Origin: Actinomycetota bacterium
GTDB taxonomy: Bacteria; Actinomycetota; Thermoleophilia; UBA2241
Direction: 5' to 3'
NCBI GenBank assembly: GCA_026392265.1
Contig: JAPLCL010000309.1
Coordinates: 1-13,552, forward strand
DNA: 13,552 nucleotides
Of the stretch, positions 1 through 7,164 are shown one piece after another. The position numbers and the translations under genes were made by a program. A model generated the notes under the pieces. It did not search any database and had not been told where the DNA came from. It worked only from the letters and a program-made list of their open reading frames with translations. The first letter of the stretch is position 1. Each line of letters begins with the position of its first letter.

Positions 1-829
<829 letters not shown>

Positions 830-833
<4 letters not shown>

Positions 834-1387
834 TGCACGTCACCTCTCAGTTCTGCGGTAGCCAGCCGGCGACGCAGTTGGCGGATGCGGGCTTGCACGC
901 TGCCGTCGACGATCACGTCGCCGACGCGCAGCACGAGGCCGCCGATGATGCCCGGGTCGACCCGCGCCGCGAGCTCGACGCGGCGGCCGGCGGCCGCCGC
1001 GACCCGCGCGACGATCTTCTCGCGGGCGGCCGCGGTGAGCTCCACGGCGGAGGTCACCTCGACCTTGATGAGGTCGGCCTCTGTGACGGCGAGCGCCTCG
1101 TAGGCCTCGCGCAGCTCGGCGACGAGGCCGAAACGGCCGCGATCCAGCATGAGCTGGAGCGTGTTGGCCACCAGCGGCTGGCCTCCCCGCGTGATCTCGA
1201 CGAGGATCCGCTGCTTTGCGGAGGTGTCGATCTGCGGGTCGGCGAGCACGTCGCGCAGTGACGCCGAGACCGCGAGGGCGGCGACGAAGTCGCCCAGGTC
1301 GCGGCCCACCGGCTCGACCGCGTGGGCCTCCAGGGCCGCGTCAAAAAGGGCTCGCGCATACACGCGTGCGACGTTCTCCTCGGCCAA
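830..1387 (-). CDS. atpH: F1Fo ATP synthase subunit delta (OSCP family)
   Basis: Delta caps the alpha3beta3 head and joins it to the b-subunit peripheral stalk. The 185-residue protein has the usual length. The N-terminal helical bundle begins with the typical VARVYARALFDAALE stretch, and the C-terminal signature of the family is clear in DPGIIGGLVLRVGDVIVDGS (about residues 144-163). The start is an unusual TTG at 1387, only two bases after the atpF stop. It is supported by a GGAG motif eight bases upstream, inside the end of atpF, and there is no ATG or GTG nearby that would keep the conserved N-terminus. The stop overlaps the atpA GTG start by four bases. Position between b and alpha is the standard F-type order. 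Confidence 0.96.
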
Positions 1388-1389
1388 GG

Positions 1390-1893
1390 CTAGTTCTCCA
1401 TCCCCAGCTGATCGATGTTCAATTCCGCGAGCGCTTCATCGATGAGGCGCTGCTGATCGGCGGCGTTGAGACCGCCGGTCACGACTTTCTCGGTGGCGAG
1501 CGCCGTGAGCTCGGCGATCTGGCCTTTGAGCTCGCGGATCGCCGCCTGCGTATCGCGCTCGATCTGCTCGTGAGCCTGGGCGAGCACGCGCTCTGACTGG
1601 GCTTTGGCCTCTGCCATGATCTCGGCCTTGGCGTGATCGCCGGTGGTGCGCGAGCGCTCGAGGATCTCCTCGGCCTCCGTGCGCACCTTGGCGAGCGTGG
1701 CCTTGTATTCGTCGAGGAGGCGGTGCGCCTCGGCGCGTGTCTCCTCGGCCACGTCCATGCTCTCCTGGATGCCGGCGCGCCGCTGATCGATGATCTTCTG
1801 CAGCGGCCCGAAGGCGAACTTCCAGAGGATGAACACGGCGATACCGAACGTGATCAGGGTCCACACCATCAGACCCCACTCGGTGTTCAGCAC
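1390..1893 (-). CDS. atpF: F1Fo ATP synthase subunit b
   Basis: Subunit b forms the membrane-anchored peripheral stalk that holds the F1 head static against the rotating c-ring. The 167-residue protein has one hydrophobic N-terminal helix (about residues 8-27) followed by FGPLQKIIDQRRAGI. A long charged, Ala/Glu/Arg-rich region typical of the right-handed coiled coil runs to about residue 140. The start is GTG at 1893, chosen because GGAGG lies five bases upstream and the protein then begins at the membrane helix as expected. The gap to atpE is 34 bases, and the following atpH starts two bases after the TAG stop. There is only one b-type gene in the visible operon, so the stalk is probably a homodimer. 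Confidence 0.96.
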   Translation of the reverse strand: MLNTEWGLMVWTLITFGIAVFILWKFAFGPLQKIIDQRRAGIQESMDVAEETRAEAHRLLDEYKATLAKVRTEAEEILERSRTTGDHAKAEIMAEAKAQSERVLAQAHEQIERDTQAAIRELKGQIAELTALATEKVVTGGLNAADQQRLIDEALAELNIDQLGMEN

Positions 1894-1927
1894 GACGTCC
1901 TCCGATCTCCCGGATGGAACGGGTGTG

Positions 1928-2158
1928 TCACGCGACGAAGATGAGGATGAGGGCGACCACGAAGGCGTAGAGAGCCACAGCCTCGGTCACGCCGATACCG
2001 ATGAACATGTTGGTGCGCACGTCGCCCGACACCTCGGGCTGACGGGCGATAGCCTCGAGCGCCTTGCCGATCATGATGCCGAGACCCACGCCCGGGCCGA
2101 TGGCGCCGAGACCCATGGCCAGGCCGGCGCCCAGCAGTTTGGCAGCCGCGTCGTTCAT
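1928..2158 (-). CDS. atpE: F1Fo ATP synthase subunit c (proteolipid)
   Basis: This is the rotor-ring subunit that carries the translocated ion. The 76 residues form two transmembrane helices joined by the polar loop RQP (R39-Q40-P41). The glycine-rich first helix contains GAIGPGVGLG, and the ion-binding glutamate is E59 in the second helix (GVTEAVALY). In known sodium-binding c subunits a Gln sits in helix 1 and Ser-Thr follow the Glu. Here those positions are L26 and A60-V61, so proton coupling is the likelier mode (inference from family knowledge). The start is ATG at 2158 with a strong AGGAGG seven bases upstream, consistent with the high expression c needs. The normal end of atpB would lie 43 bases upstream, but the damaged atpB frame overlaps this start (see atpB). 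Confidence 0.97.
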   Translation of the reverse strand: MNDAAAKLLGAGLAMGLGAIGPGVGLGIMIGKALEAIARQPEVSGDVRTNMFIGIGVTEAVALYAFVVALILIFVA

Positions 2159-2913
2159 ACGATGACCTCCTGAAAGTGAGTGGACCGCCGCTGTGCCACG
2201 GTCAGTGATCCTGGTCGAGGGCGCCGCCGATGTACACGGCGGAGAGGCCCGGCGAGCATGTTGGCGAAGAGACGCACGGACAGCGAGATGAGGCGAAAGA
2301 CCTCGCTGACCGCGTGGATCACGAAGATCACCTGCTTGAGCACCGGCGGCGCGCTGGGAGGCGCCCAGTTCCTGAAATAGCGCACGGCGCCGTTCTTGCG
2401 GATGCCGGCATAGTGCGTGAACACGAAGGTGAACAGGGCCAGGGTCGCGGTGACGAAGAGGTTGGCCGTGGCGGCGTAGAAAGACGGCTGATGGTGCTCA
2501 CCGAAGGGCAGCGGCAGCAGGCCCAGGAGGTTGTTGATGAGGACGAAGAAGAAGACCGCGCCCACGTAGGGGAACCAGGCGGCTTTGCCGCTCTTCATGA
2601 CAGAGCCGACGATGCCGTCGCGGGCGAGCTCGTAGAGCGCCTCGACCGCGTACTGAAAACGGCCCGGCGTGACCTTGAGGCTCCGCGAGACGACGATGGC
2701 CACGATGACGATGATGATGGTCGCCAGCCACAGGTAGATGACGGCCTTGTTGATCGAGAGGTCGAAGGGGCCGATGGTCGGCAGCGTGATGATGGGTTCG
2801 AGGTTGAACTCGCCGGCGACGGCGAAGTCCTCCTTCATACCGCCGGGGATGAAGGCGAGAAGCCCGACAGCGACGATGCCGAGGAAGAACCAGAGCCAGA
2901 TCTTACGCTTCAC
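2155..2913 (-). pseudogene. atpB: F1Fo ATP synthase subunit a, internally deleted and frameshifted
   Basis: Subunit a forms the half-channels that pass protons to the c-ring. The frame starts at GTG 2913, overlapping the atpI stop as GTGA, with GGAGG seven bases upstream. It follows the family from the N-terminal helix through TIGPFDLSINKAVIYLWL and YVGAVFFFVLINNLLGLLPL to RLISLSVRLFANMLAG, including the essential channel arginine (R214). After residue 222, where family members continue with about 40-50 residues of the last membrane helices, the frame instead reads a basic, hydrophilic tail and stops at 2155. The normal end of the family, LSAVYIGGALDQDH plus TGA, is present at 2246-2202 in the frame shifted by one base. 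The sequence therefore joins the two ends with the middle missing and the frame broken. Such a protein should not function. An assembly or sequencing deletion in an essential gene is the simplest explanation; a genuine mutation is possible. Confidence 0.85.
2202..2246 (-). other. Out-of-frame C-terminal end of atpB
   Basis: Read in the frame shifted by one base from the upstream atpB frame, this piece encodes LSAVYIGGALDQDH followed by TGA. It matches the typical extreme C-terminus of the a subunit (the AVYIGGA motif, then a short acidic tail). It marks where atpB originally stopped, leaving 43 bases before the atpE start, which contain the atpE ribosome binding site. The fusion point with the upstream part lies around 2246-2255. 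Confidence 0.8.
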
Positions 2914-3296
2914 GAGTGCGCCTCCGGGTGACCGGCCGGGCGCGCGAGCGGCGCATACATGAAGAAGCGCACCCCGAGATAGACCGTGAAGCAGGCGAGA
3001 AAGGCCAGTGCCGTGGTCGCGAACGCTGCGCGCGCGAAGACGCCGACGAGCACGAGCACGCCAAGGGCCACCGCCAGCCGCACGGCCATGCCCCCGACCG
3101 CGAGGCCCAGCGCCAAGCCGCGGCGATCGCGGGCGCGGCGCCAGGTGAGAGCCTCGATCGCCCAGTACGCGAGCACGAGGCCGGCGCCAAGAGCGGCCGC
3201 CCACACAGGCTGGCCGGCAAGCGCGGCGACGGCGACGCAGACCACGGTCGCCGCCACGAGGACCAGGGGTGCTATGGCCTGCTTGTGGATGGGCAC
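2910..3296 (-). CDS. atpI: ATP synthase I-type membrane protein
   Basis: This 128-residue, very hydrophobic protein has four predicted membrane segments (about residues 9-27, 31-48, 60-84 and 92-112) and a short polar tail. Size, topology and position directly before atpB match the AtpI/UncI family. Members have been implicated in c-ring assembly and, together with AtpZ, in magnesium transport; the family is poorly conserved in sequence, so the call rests mostly on context. The start is GTG at 3296, preceded by a GGAGGAGA run that acts as a close-spaced ribosome binding site. The stop shares GTGA with the atpB start, so atpI and atpB are probably translationally coupled. Confidence 0.8.
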   Translation of the reverse strand: MPIHKQAIAPLVLVAATVVCVAVAALAGQPVWAAALGAGLVLAYWAIEALTWRRARDRRGLALGLAVGGMAVRLAVALGVLVLVGVFARAAFATTALAFLACFTVYLGVRFFMYAPLARPAGHPEAHS

Positions 3297-3312
3297 TCTC
3301 CTCCTCGGGCGC

Positions 3313-3534
3313 TCATTTCGTCTCCAGATAGATAGCGTACAACGCCAAGGCGAACCCGGCGAACACGCCGATTACCGTGAACAGCGGAAAGGTCTTGACG
3401 AGCCAGTCGATGCCGGCCCCGACACCGAGACCGGTGACGACGCCGCCCAGCAACAGGAAAGCGACCGACTCGGCCGACGTGGACGAGCCTTTCTTGTCGT
3501 CGTCTCGCCCCTCATGTGGTGACTGCGGGTTCAC
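3313..3534 (-). CDS. atpZ: AtpZ/AtpI family small membrane protein, first gene of the atp operon
   Basis: This 73-residue protein has a short charged, polar N-terminus (HEGRDDDKKGS) and two membrane helices. The helices lie in AFLLLGGVVTGLGVGAGIDW and in the segment ending FAGFALALYAIYLETK. This is the layout of the AtpZ (ATPase gene 1) family, found at the head of atp operons beside atpI and linked to cation handling or Fo assembly. I chose GTG at 3534 because AAAAGG lies six bases upstream. The frame stays open to another GTG at 3573 (86 residues), but that start has only a distant GGGAGG and the extra residues look non-conserved. The gene sits 111 bases after wecA and 16 bases before atpI. 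Confidence 0.75.
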   Translation of the reverse strand: MNPQSPHEGRDDDKKGSSTSAESVAFLLLGGVVTGLGVGAGIDWLVKTFPLFTVIGVFAGFALALYAIYLETK

Positions 3535-3563
3535 AATATACCTTTTGTATATGTAGCCCTCAA
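3535..3563 (-). promoter_or_regulatory. Candidate sigma70-type promoter before or inside the start of atpZ
   Basis: On the minus strand TTGAGG (3563-3558) is followed after exactly 17 bases by TATATT (3540-3535), a 4/6 and a 5/6 match to the -35 and -10 consensus. It lies in a rare AT-rich patch in this GC-rich window. If this exact pair is used, transcription would begin just inside the proposed GTG 3534 start. Either the -10 is a slightly upstream AT-rich hexamer, or atpZ is read from wecA and this promoter serves atpI onward. Confidence 0.35.
3536..3552. repeat. Perfect 6-bp inverted repeat at the atpZ ribosome binding site
   Basis: ATATAC and GTATAT flank a 5-base spacer (CTTTT on the plus strand). 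In the transcript the loop carries most of the AAAAGG motif used by the GTG 3534 start. It could be an operator or an RNA hairpin that limits translation, or simply a product of AT-rich composition. Confidence 0.4.
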
Positions 3564-3578
3564 CGTGCTCCACGGGCT

Positions 3579-3600
3579 ACACCGGGGCCTCCCCCGGCGT
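3579..3600 (-). terminator. GC-rich hairpin between wecA and atpZ
   Basis: A 9-base-pair stem (ACGCCGGGG against CCCCGGTGT, one G-U pair) with a GAGG loop lies 45 bases after the wecA stop. It has no following run of T, so it is not a canonical intrinsic terminator. It may attenuate read-through or mark the boundary between the wecA operon and the atp operon. Confidence 0.35.
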
Positions 3601-3645
3601 CCGCTGGCTGCTCGCGCGAACGCCGCCTGGACGCGTGCAGCCATC

Positions 3646-4752
3646 TTACCTTTTTGCGGCATCGTCGGCGTCCTCATCGCCACCGGGGTTGTTGCCGACG
3701 CCCGCGGCCAGCGGATCGGGCAGCCCGCGCCGCCGCGAGCGGTAGCGGCTCAGCAGCTGGGCCATGTACGCGGTGGCGACGGCCGCGGCGACGCCCAGGA
3801 CGAGCATGGCCGGCAGGCTGTTGCGCTGCACCGCGATCGCCAGACCGCTGAGCAGGATGCACCAGCTGTAGAGCAGCAGGACGCTCTTGCGCTGCGAGAA
3901 CCCGTGCACGAGGACGAGATCGTGGTGCACGTGGTCCTGCCCTGCCGAGTAGAAAGGCACGCCGCGCCGCCAGCGGCGCCACACGATGAGGGACAGGTCG
4001 ACGAACGGCACGCCGAGCACCAGCAGCGGCAGCAGGAGGGCGATGGCCGCGGTACCCTTCATCACGCTCTGCACACTGAGGCAGGCGAGCACGAAGCCGA
4101 GCAGCATCGAGCCGGCATCGCCCATGAAGATGCTGGCCGGATAGAAGTTGAAGCGCAGGAAGGCGAACGTCGCGCCGGCGAGCACCGCGGCGACCACCCC
4201 CGCGGCCGGGAAGCCGGTGCTCAGCGAGATGACGCAGAACGTGAGCGCGGCGATGCCGCAGACGCCCGCGGCAAGGCCGTCGAGGCCGTCGATGAAGTTC
4301 ACCATGTTGATGATCATCGCCATCCAGAACGCGGTGACGAGGATCGAGACCACGATCGGGAAGTGGACCATGATGTCGGTGAACGGCACGCCCATGCGAT
4401 TGATGCGGATGTCGAAGTAGATGGCCACGCTGATAGCCAGCAGCTGGCCGATGAACTTGACGATCGGCTCGAGCTCGTAGAGGTCGTCGAAAAGGCCCAC
4501 GGCCACCACGATGGTGGCGCCGCCGATGATGCCCCACACCGGGCGGTCCACCTTGACCAGGACCATGACCGGGATCATCCAGCCCAGGTACATGCCCAGC
4601 CCGCCGAGCAGAGGCGTGGCCAGCACGTGCATGCGGCGATCGTCGCTGGGCGTGTCGACGGCGCCGGTGCGGTGGGCCAGCCGCCCCATCAGCGGGGTGA
4701 GCAGGTACACCATGACGGCGGCGATCAGGAAGCCGAGCACGGCCGTACGCAC
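3646..4752 (-). CDS. wecA: Undecaprenyl-phosphate GlcNAc-1-phosphate transferase (WecA/TagO family)
   Basis: This integral membrane enzyme transfers a sugar-1-phosphate, usually GlcNAc from UDP-GlcNAc, onto undecaprenyl phosphate. That begins lipid-linked synthesis of envelope polymers. The 368-residue protein has about ten membrane helices and the family motifs in order: D38-D39 near the first loop, GLFDD (86-90), NFIDGLDGL (152-160), FMGDAGS (209-215) and the WecA/TagO-type HVHH (274-277). The last motif separates it from MraY. The start is GTG at 4752, with GGAG six bases upstream, placing the first membrane helix at residue 4. The open frame continues upstream but only into comEB coding sequence. 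The C-terminal tail (about 340-368) is polar and acidic. The exact sugar acceptor or donor cannot be read from sequence. Confidence 0.92.
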   Translation of the reverse strand: MRTAVLGFLIAAVMVYLLTPLMGRLAHRTGAVDTPSDDRRMHVLATPLLGGLGMYLGWMIPVMVLVKVDRPVWGIIGGATIVVAVGLFDDLYELEPIVKFIGQLLAISVAIYFDIRINRMGVPFTDIMVHFPIVVSILVTAFWMAMIINMVNFIDGLDGLAAGVCGIAALTFCVISLSTGFPAAGVVAAVLAGATFAFLRFNFYPASIFMGDAGSMLLGFVLACLSVQSVMKGTAAIALLLPLLVLGVPFVDLSLIVWRRWRRGVPFYSAGQDHVHHDLVLVHGFSQRKSVLLLYSWCILLSGLAIAVQRNSLPAMLVLGVAAAVATAYMAQLLSRYRSRRRGLPDPLAAGVGNNPGGDEDADDAAKR

Positions 4753-4778
4753 GGGGCTCTCCAGGAGGAGAGGCCCGT

Positions 4779-5264
4779 CTATGGGAGGGTCTCCTGATGC
4801 ACGGCAACGCCCGCCTCGGCGAGCATCTCTCTCGAGAGCTCGTCCGGGTAGCCCTCGAGGTAGTGGATCTCGCGGACGCCGCAATTGATGAGCATCTTGG
4901 CGCAGAGGATGCACGGATGGAGCGTCGTGTAGAGCACGGCGCCCTCGATGGCCACGCCGTGTACGGCGGCCTGGATGATGGCGTTCTGCTCGGCGTGGAT
5001 GGCGCGGCACAATTCCTGGCGCTCACCGGACGGGATGCCGAGCTGCTCGCGCAAGCACCCCACATCGAGACAGTGGGCCGTGTGCCGGGGGGCGCCGTTG
5101 TAGCCGGTGGCGAGGAGTCGCTTGTCGCGCACGAGCACGGCGCCGACCTGGCGGCGCAGGCAGGTGGAGCGCGTCGCCGCCTGGCGGGCCAGCTGGAGGA
5201 AGTACTCGTCCCAGCTGGGCCGCGAACTCGGCGACCAGGAGCTGCCTGAGGCGCTCTCGCTCAA
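4779..5264 (-). CDS. comEB: dCMP deaminase (ComEB-like cytidine/deoxycytidylate deaminase)
   Basis: The enzyme deaminates dCMP to dUMP, feeding thymidylate synthesis, in the cytoplasm. The 161-residue protein starts with the typical SWDEYFLQLARQAATRS and carries TGYNGAP (53-59). The zinc and catalytic motif is HAE (H90, E92) and the second zinc motif is PCILC (P117, C118, C121). Extra cysteines at 65, 70 and 86 fit the structural zinc site of this family. The only plausible start is TTG at 5264, which overlaps the glyA stop as TTGA. No good ribosome binding site precedes it, so re-initiation after glyA is likely. Grouping with glyA makes sense, since both supply dTMP synthesis (dUMP and methylene-tetrahydrofolate). 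Confidence 0.93.
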   Translation of the reverse strand: MSESASGSSWSPSSRPSWDEYFLQLARQAATRSTCLRRQVGAVLVRDKRLLATGYNGAPRHTAHCLDVGCLREQLGIPSGERQELCRAIHAEQNAIIQAAVHGVAIEGAVLYTTLHPCILCAKMLINCGVREIHYLEGYPDELSREMLAEAGVAVHQETLP

Positions 5265-6529
5265 AGGAACTCGTAGAGCGGGAAGCGCTCGAGCAGGTCG
5301 AGCACCTCGCGGTGGATCTCGGCCAGGGCGGCGTCGTTGCCGCGCGCCGCCAGGGCGCGGAGCATGAGCTCGCCGGTCTGCCGCATCTCTGGTTCCATGA
5401 ACCCGCGGGTGGTGACCGCCGGAGAGCCGACGCGCAGACCGCTGGCGACGTTGAACGAGCCTTCCTCGAACGGCACCACATTGCGGTTGGCGGTGATGCC
5501 GACGCTCTCGAGGAGATCCTGGCACTGCAACCCGGTGAGGCCGGTACTGCGCAGGTCGAGCAACGCCAGGTGCACGTCGGTGCCCCCCGAGACGAGACGC
5601 ACGCCGCCGTCGGCGAGCGTCTCGGCGAGGGCTGCGCAGTTGACGACGATCTGCCGCTGCAGACGATGGAACGGCTCGCTCTGGGCGATCTTGAGGCAGG
5701 CCGCCTTGGCGGCGATGACGTGCATCAGCGGCCCGCCCTGCATGCCGGGGAAGACGGCCCGGTCGATCGCCCTGGCGTACTCCTGGCGACACATGATGAG
5801 TCCGGCGCGCGGGCCGGTGAGCGTCTTGTGAGTCGTACTCGTGACAACGTCGCAGTAGGGCACCGGATTCGGATGGACGTCGGCCGCGATGAGGCCGGCG
5901 ATGTGCGCGATATCGGCAAGCAGCAGCGCGCCGCACTCGTCGGCGATGGCGCGGAAGGCGGCCCAGTCGACGGTCCGCGGGTACGAACTGTAGCCGCAGA
6001 TGATGAGCTTGGGCCGGCGCGCGAGCGCAAGCTCTCTGACTTCGTCGTAGTCGATGGTCTCGGTGTCGCGACGGACGTGGTACTGGACCACTTCGTAGGT
6101 GCGCCCCGAGTAGTTGATGTCGAGCCCGTGCGTAAGGTGACCGCCGTGCGCCAGTTCCATGGCCAGCAGCGTGTCGCCCGGGTCGAGAAGGGCGAACAGG
6201 GCGGCCAGATTGGCTGAGGAACCCGAGTGGGGCTGGACGTTGACGTGCTCGGCGCCGAAGACGGCCTTGCAGCGATCGATGGCCAGCTGCTCGACCTTGT
6301 CGACGATCTCGCAGCCACCGTAGTACCGCGCCCCGGGCAGGCCCTCCGCGTACTTGTTGGTCAGCACCGAGCCCGTGGCCTCAAGGACGGCACGACTGGC
6401 GAAGTTCTCGCTGGCGATGAGCTCGAGCGTCTCCTGCTGGCGGATGAGCTCGCTGCGCAGCAGCTCGTTGAGCTCAGGGTCGAGGTGATAGAGCGGCTCG
6501 CGGCGCCACTCCCGGCCGACTGGGCTCAC
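5261..6529 (-). CDS. glyA: Serine hydroxymethyltransferase
   Basis: This PLP enzyme interconverts serine and glycine, generating 5,10-methylene-tetrahydrofolate for thymidylate, purine and methionine synthesis. The 422-residue length is normal. Visible landmarks are LELIASENFAS (36-45), TNKYAEGLPGARYYGG (57-72), the PLP-ring residues in ADIAHIAG (D206, H209), the Schiff-base lysine in TTHKTLTGPR (K235) and the substrate carboxylate arginine in GLRVGSPAVTTRG (R366). The usual TLRGPRGG is TLTGPRAG here, a mild variation just after the lysine. The start is GTG at 6529, sharing GTGA with the rpiB stop and preceded by AGGAGG at seven bases. The frame is open further upstream, but that part is antisense-like shadow of rpiB. 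The stop overlaps comEB. Confidence 0.97.
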   Translation of the reverse strand: MSPVGREWRREPLYHLDPELNELLRSELIRQQETLELIASENFASRAVLEATGSVLTNKYAEGLPGARYYGGCEIVDKVEQLAIDRCKAVFGAEHVNVQPHSGSSANLAALFALLDPGDTLLAMELAHGGHLTHGLDINYSGRTYEVVQYHVRRDTETIDYDEVRELALARRPKLIICGYSSYPRTVDWAAFRAIADECGALLLADIAHIAGLIAADVHPNPVPYCDVVTSTTHKTLTGPRAGLIMCRQEYARAIDRAVFPGMQGGPLMHVIAAKAACLKIAQSEPFHRLQRQIVVNCAALAETLADGGVRLVSGGTDVHLALLDLRSTGLTGLQCQDLLESVGITANRNVVPFEEGSFNVASGLRVGSPAVTTRGFMEPEMRQTGELMLRALAARGNDAALAEIHREVLDLLERFPLYEFL

Positions 6530-6972
6530 GCCGGGCCCTCCTGCAGCTCGATCAGCTCGACGCGCTTGCTGTGGCGACCGCCTTCGAACGGGGTCGCCAA
6601 CCAGACTTCCGTGATGGCCCATGCTTCGTCCTCGCTCAGAAGGCGGCCGCCGAGGCACAGGACGTTGGCGTCGTTGTGCCGACGCGCCATCTCCGCGAGA
6701 TGGGGCGTGAGACAGTCGGCGGCGCGTACGCCGCGGTGACGGTTGGCGGCCATGCACACGCCGAGACCCGTGCCGCAGACGAGCAGACCGCGCTCGACCT
6801 CGCCGTTCGCCACGAGGGCCGCGACCCTGTGCGCGAAGGTGGGGTAGTCCACGGACGTCTGGGCCGAATCGGTGCCTACGTCGATGACCTCGTGGCCCTG
6901 GGAGCGCAGACCGCGCACGACGGCCTCTTTGATGGCATACCCGCCGTGATCGGCGCCTGCGGCGATCTTCAC
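6526..6972 (-). CDS. rpiB: Ribose-5-phosphate isomerase B (RpiB/LacAB family)
   Basis: It interconverts ribose-5-phosphate and ribulose-5-phosphate in the pentose phosphate pathway. The 148-residue protein has the family start IAAGADHGGYAIKE (D8, H9), DYPTFAHRVA (43-51) and the catalytic cysteine in LLVCGTGLGVCMAANR (C66). It also has HNDANVLCLGGRLL (H99, N100, N103). The start is GTG at 6972 with GGGAG about six bases upstream. Related sugar isomerases such as galactose-6-phosphate isomerase share the fold, but the motifs and the place before glyA fit RpiB. It is the first gene of the rpiB-glyA-comEB-wecA group, following a 90-base non-coding stretch with a hairpin. Confidence 0.94.
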   Translation of the reverse strand: MKIAAGADHGGYAIKEAVVRGLRSQGHEVIDVGTDSAQTSVDYPTFAHRVAALVANGEVERGLLVCGTGLGVCMAANRHRGVRAADCLTPHLAEMARRHNDANVLCLGGRLLSEDEAWAITEVWLATPFEGGRHSKRVELIELQEGPA

Positions 6973-7013
6973 GATAAGCTCCCTTCCGTTCGGTAGGTCC
7001 TGCGGTCACGGCT

Positions 7014-7043
7014 GGGGGCCGCCGGCGCAGCGCCGCGGCCCCC
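7014..7043. repeat. Strong GC-rich hairpin in the rpiB leader
   Basis: A 13-base-pair stem with one bulged base (C at 7023) and a CAG loop separates the PhzF-like remnant from rpiB, 41 bases before the rpiB start. In the direction of transcription no T run follows, so it is not a classic intrinsic terminator. It could close off the his/sua5 transcript, or act as a structured 5' leader of rpiB if transcription starts at the upstream -10 candidate. Confidence 0.45.
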
Positions 7044-7056
7044 CTTCAGACACCCG

Positions 7057-7065
7057 ATTCTATCA
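7057..7065 (-). promoter_or_regulatory. Candidate extended -10 promoter for rpiB operon
   Basis: The minus strand reads TGATAGAAT, one mismatch from the extended -10 consensus TGnTATAAT. It overlaps the stop codon of the PhzF-like remnant. No convincing -35 is present at the normal distance, which extended -10 promoters can tolerate. Transcription would start about 80 bases before rpiB and place the 7014-7043 hairpin in the leader. Confidence 0.35.
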
Positions 7066-7164
7066 GTCCTCGGAGGTCCGCTCCCCCATCAGCACGGGCT
7101 GCACCAAGCCGGCGAACGGCCGCTCGGTGAACACGTCCACGTGGTAGAACGGCAGCGCCCTCAT
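7063..7164 (-). pseudogene. Remnant of a PhzF-family (phenazine biosynthesis-like) isomerase
   Basis: The ATG at 7164 overlaps the sua5 stop as ATGA and opens a 33-codon frame beginning MRALPFYHVDVFTERPFAG. That is the characteristic N-terminus of PhzF/epimerase-fold proteins, which are normally around 260-300 residues. After the PFAG motif the usual NP... continuation is missing, and the frame reads LVQPVLMGERTSED before TGA. The last part resembles how some PhzF proteins end (a V.PVL.GE strand), so the gene may have lost its middle, but that part is uncertain. As written it cannot make a working enzyme. A short real peptide is possible but less likely. Confidence 0.55.

Noticed and set aside
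2155..2260. Programmed ribosomal frameshift in atpB
   Set aside because: A frameshift alone would not restore the protein, because the residues between MLAG and LSAVYIGG are absent from the DNA in all frames; no slippery run is present at the junction.
2914..3204. Extended N-terminus for atpB (349 codons in total)
   Set aside because: It overlaps atpI in another frame with a basic low-complexity sequence; GTG 2913 has a good ribosome binding site and gives the expected membrane start.
3565..4797. 410-codon plus-strand open frame opposite wecA, rich in His, Asp, Glu and Arg
   Set aside because: It is the antisense shadow of wecA; the composition is that of a GC-rich complementary frame, there are no recognisable domains, and the minus-strand frame has every WecA motif.
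6530..7009. Extended N-terminus for glyA (582 codons in total)
   Set aside because: The extra part lies over rpiB in another frame, is Arg-rich and unlike SHMT; GTG 6529 with AGGAGG gives a normal-length protein.
7014..7043. Glycine riboswitch or other known riboswitch upstream of rpiB-glyA
   Set aside because: The leader is only about 80 bases with one simple GC stem; none of the tandem aptamer features expected of a glycine riboswitch are visible.
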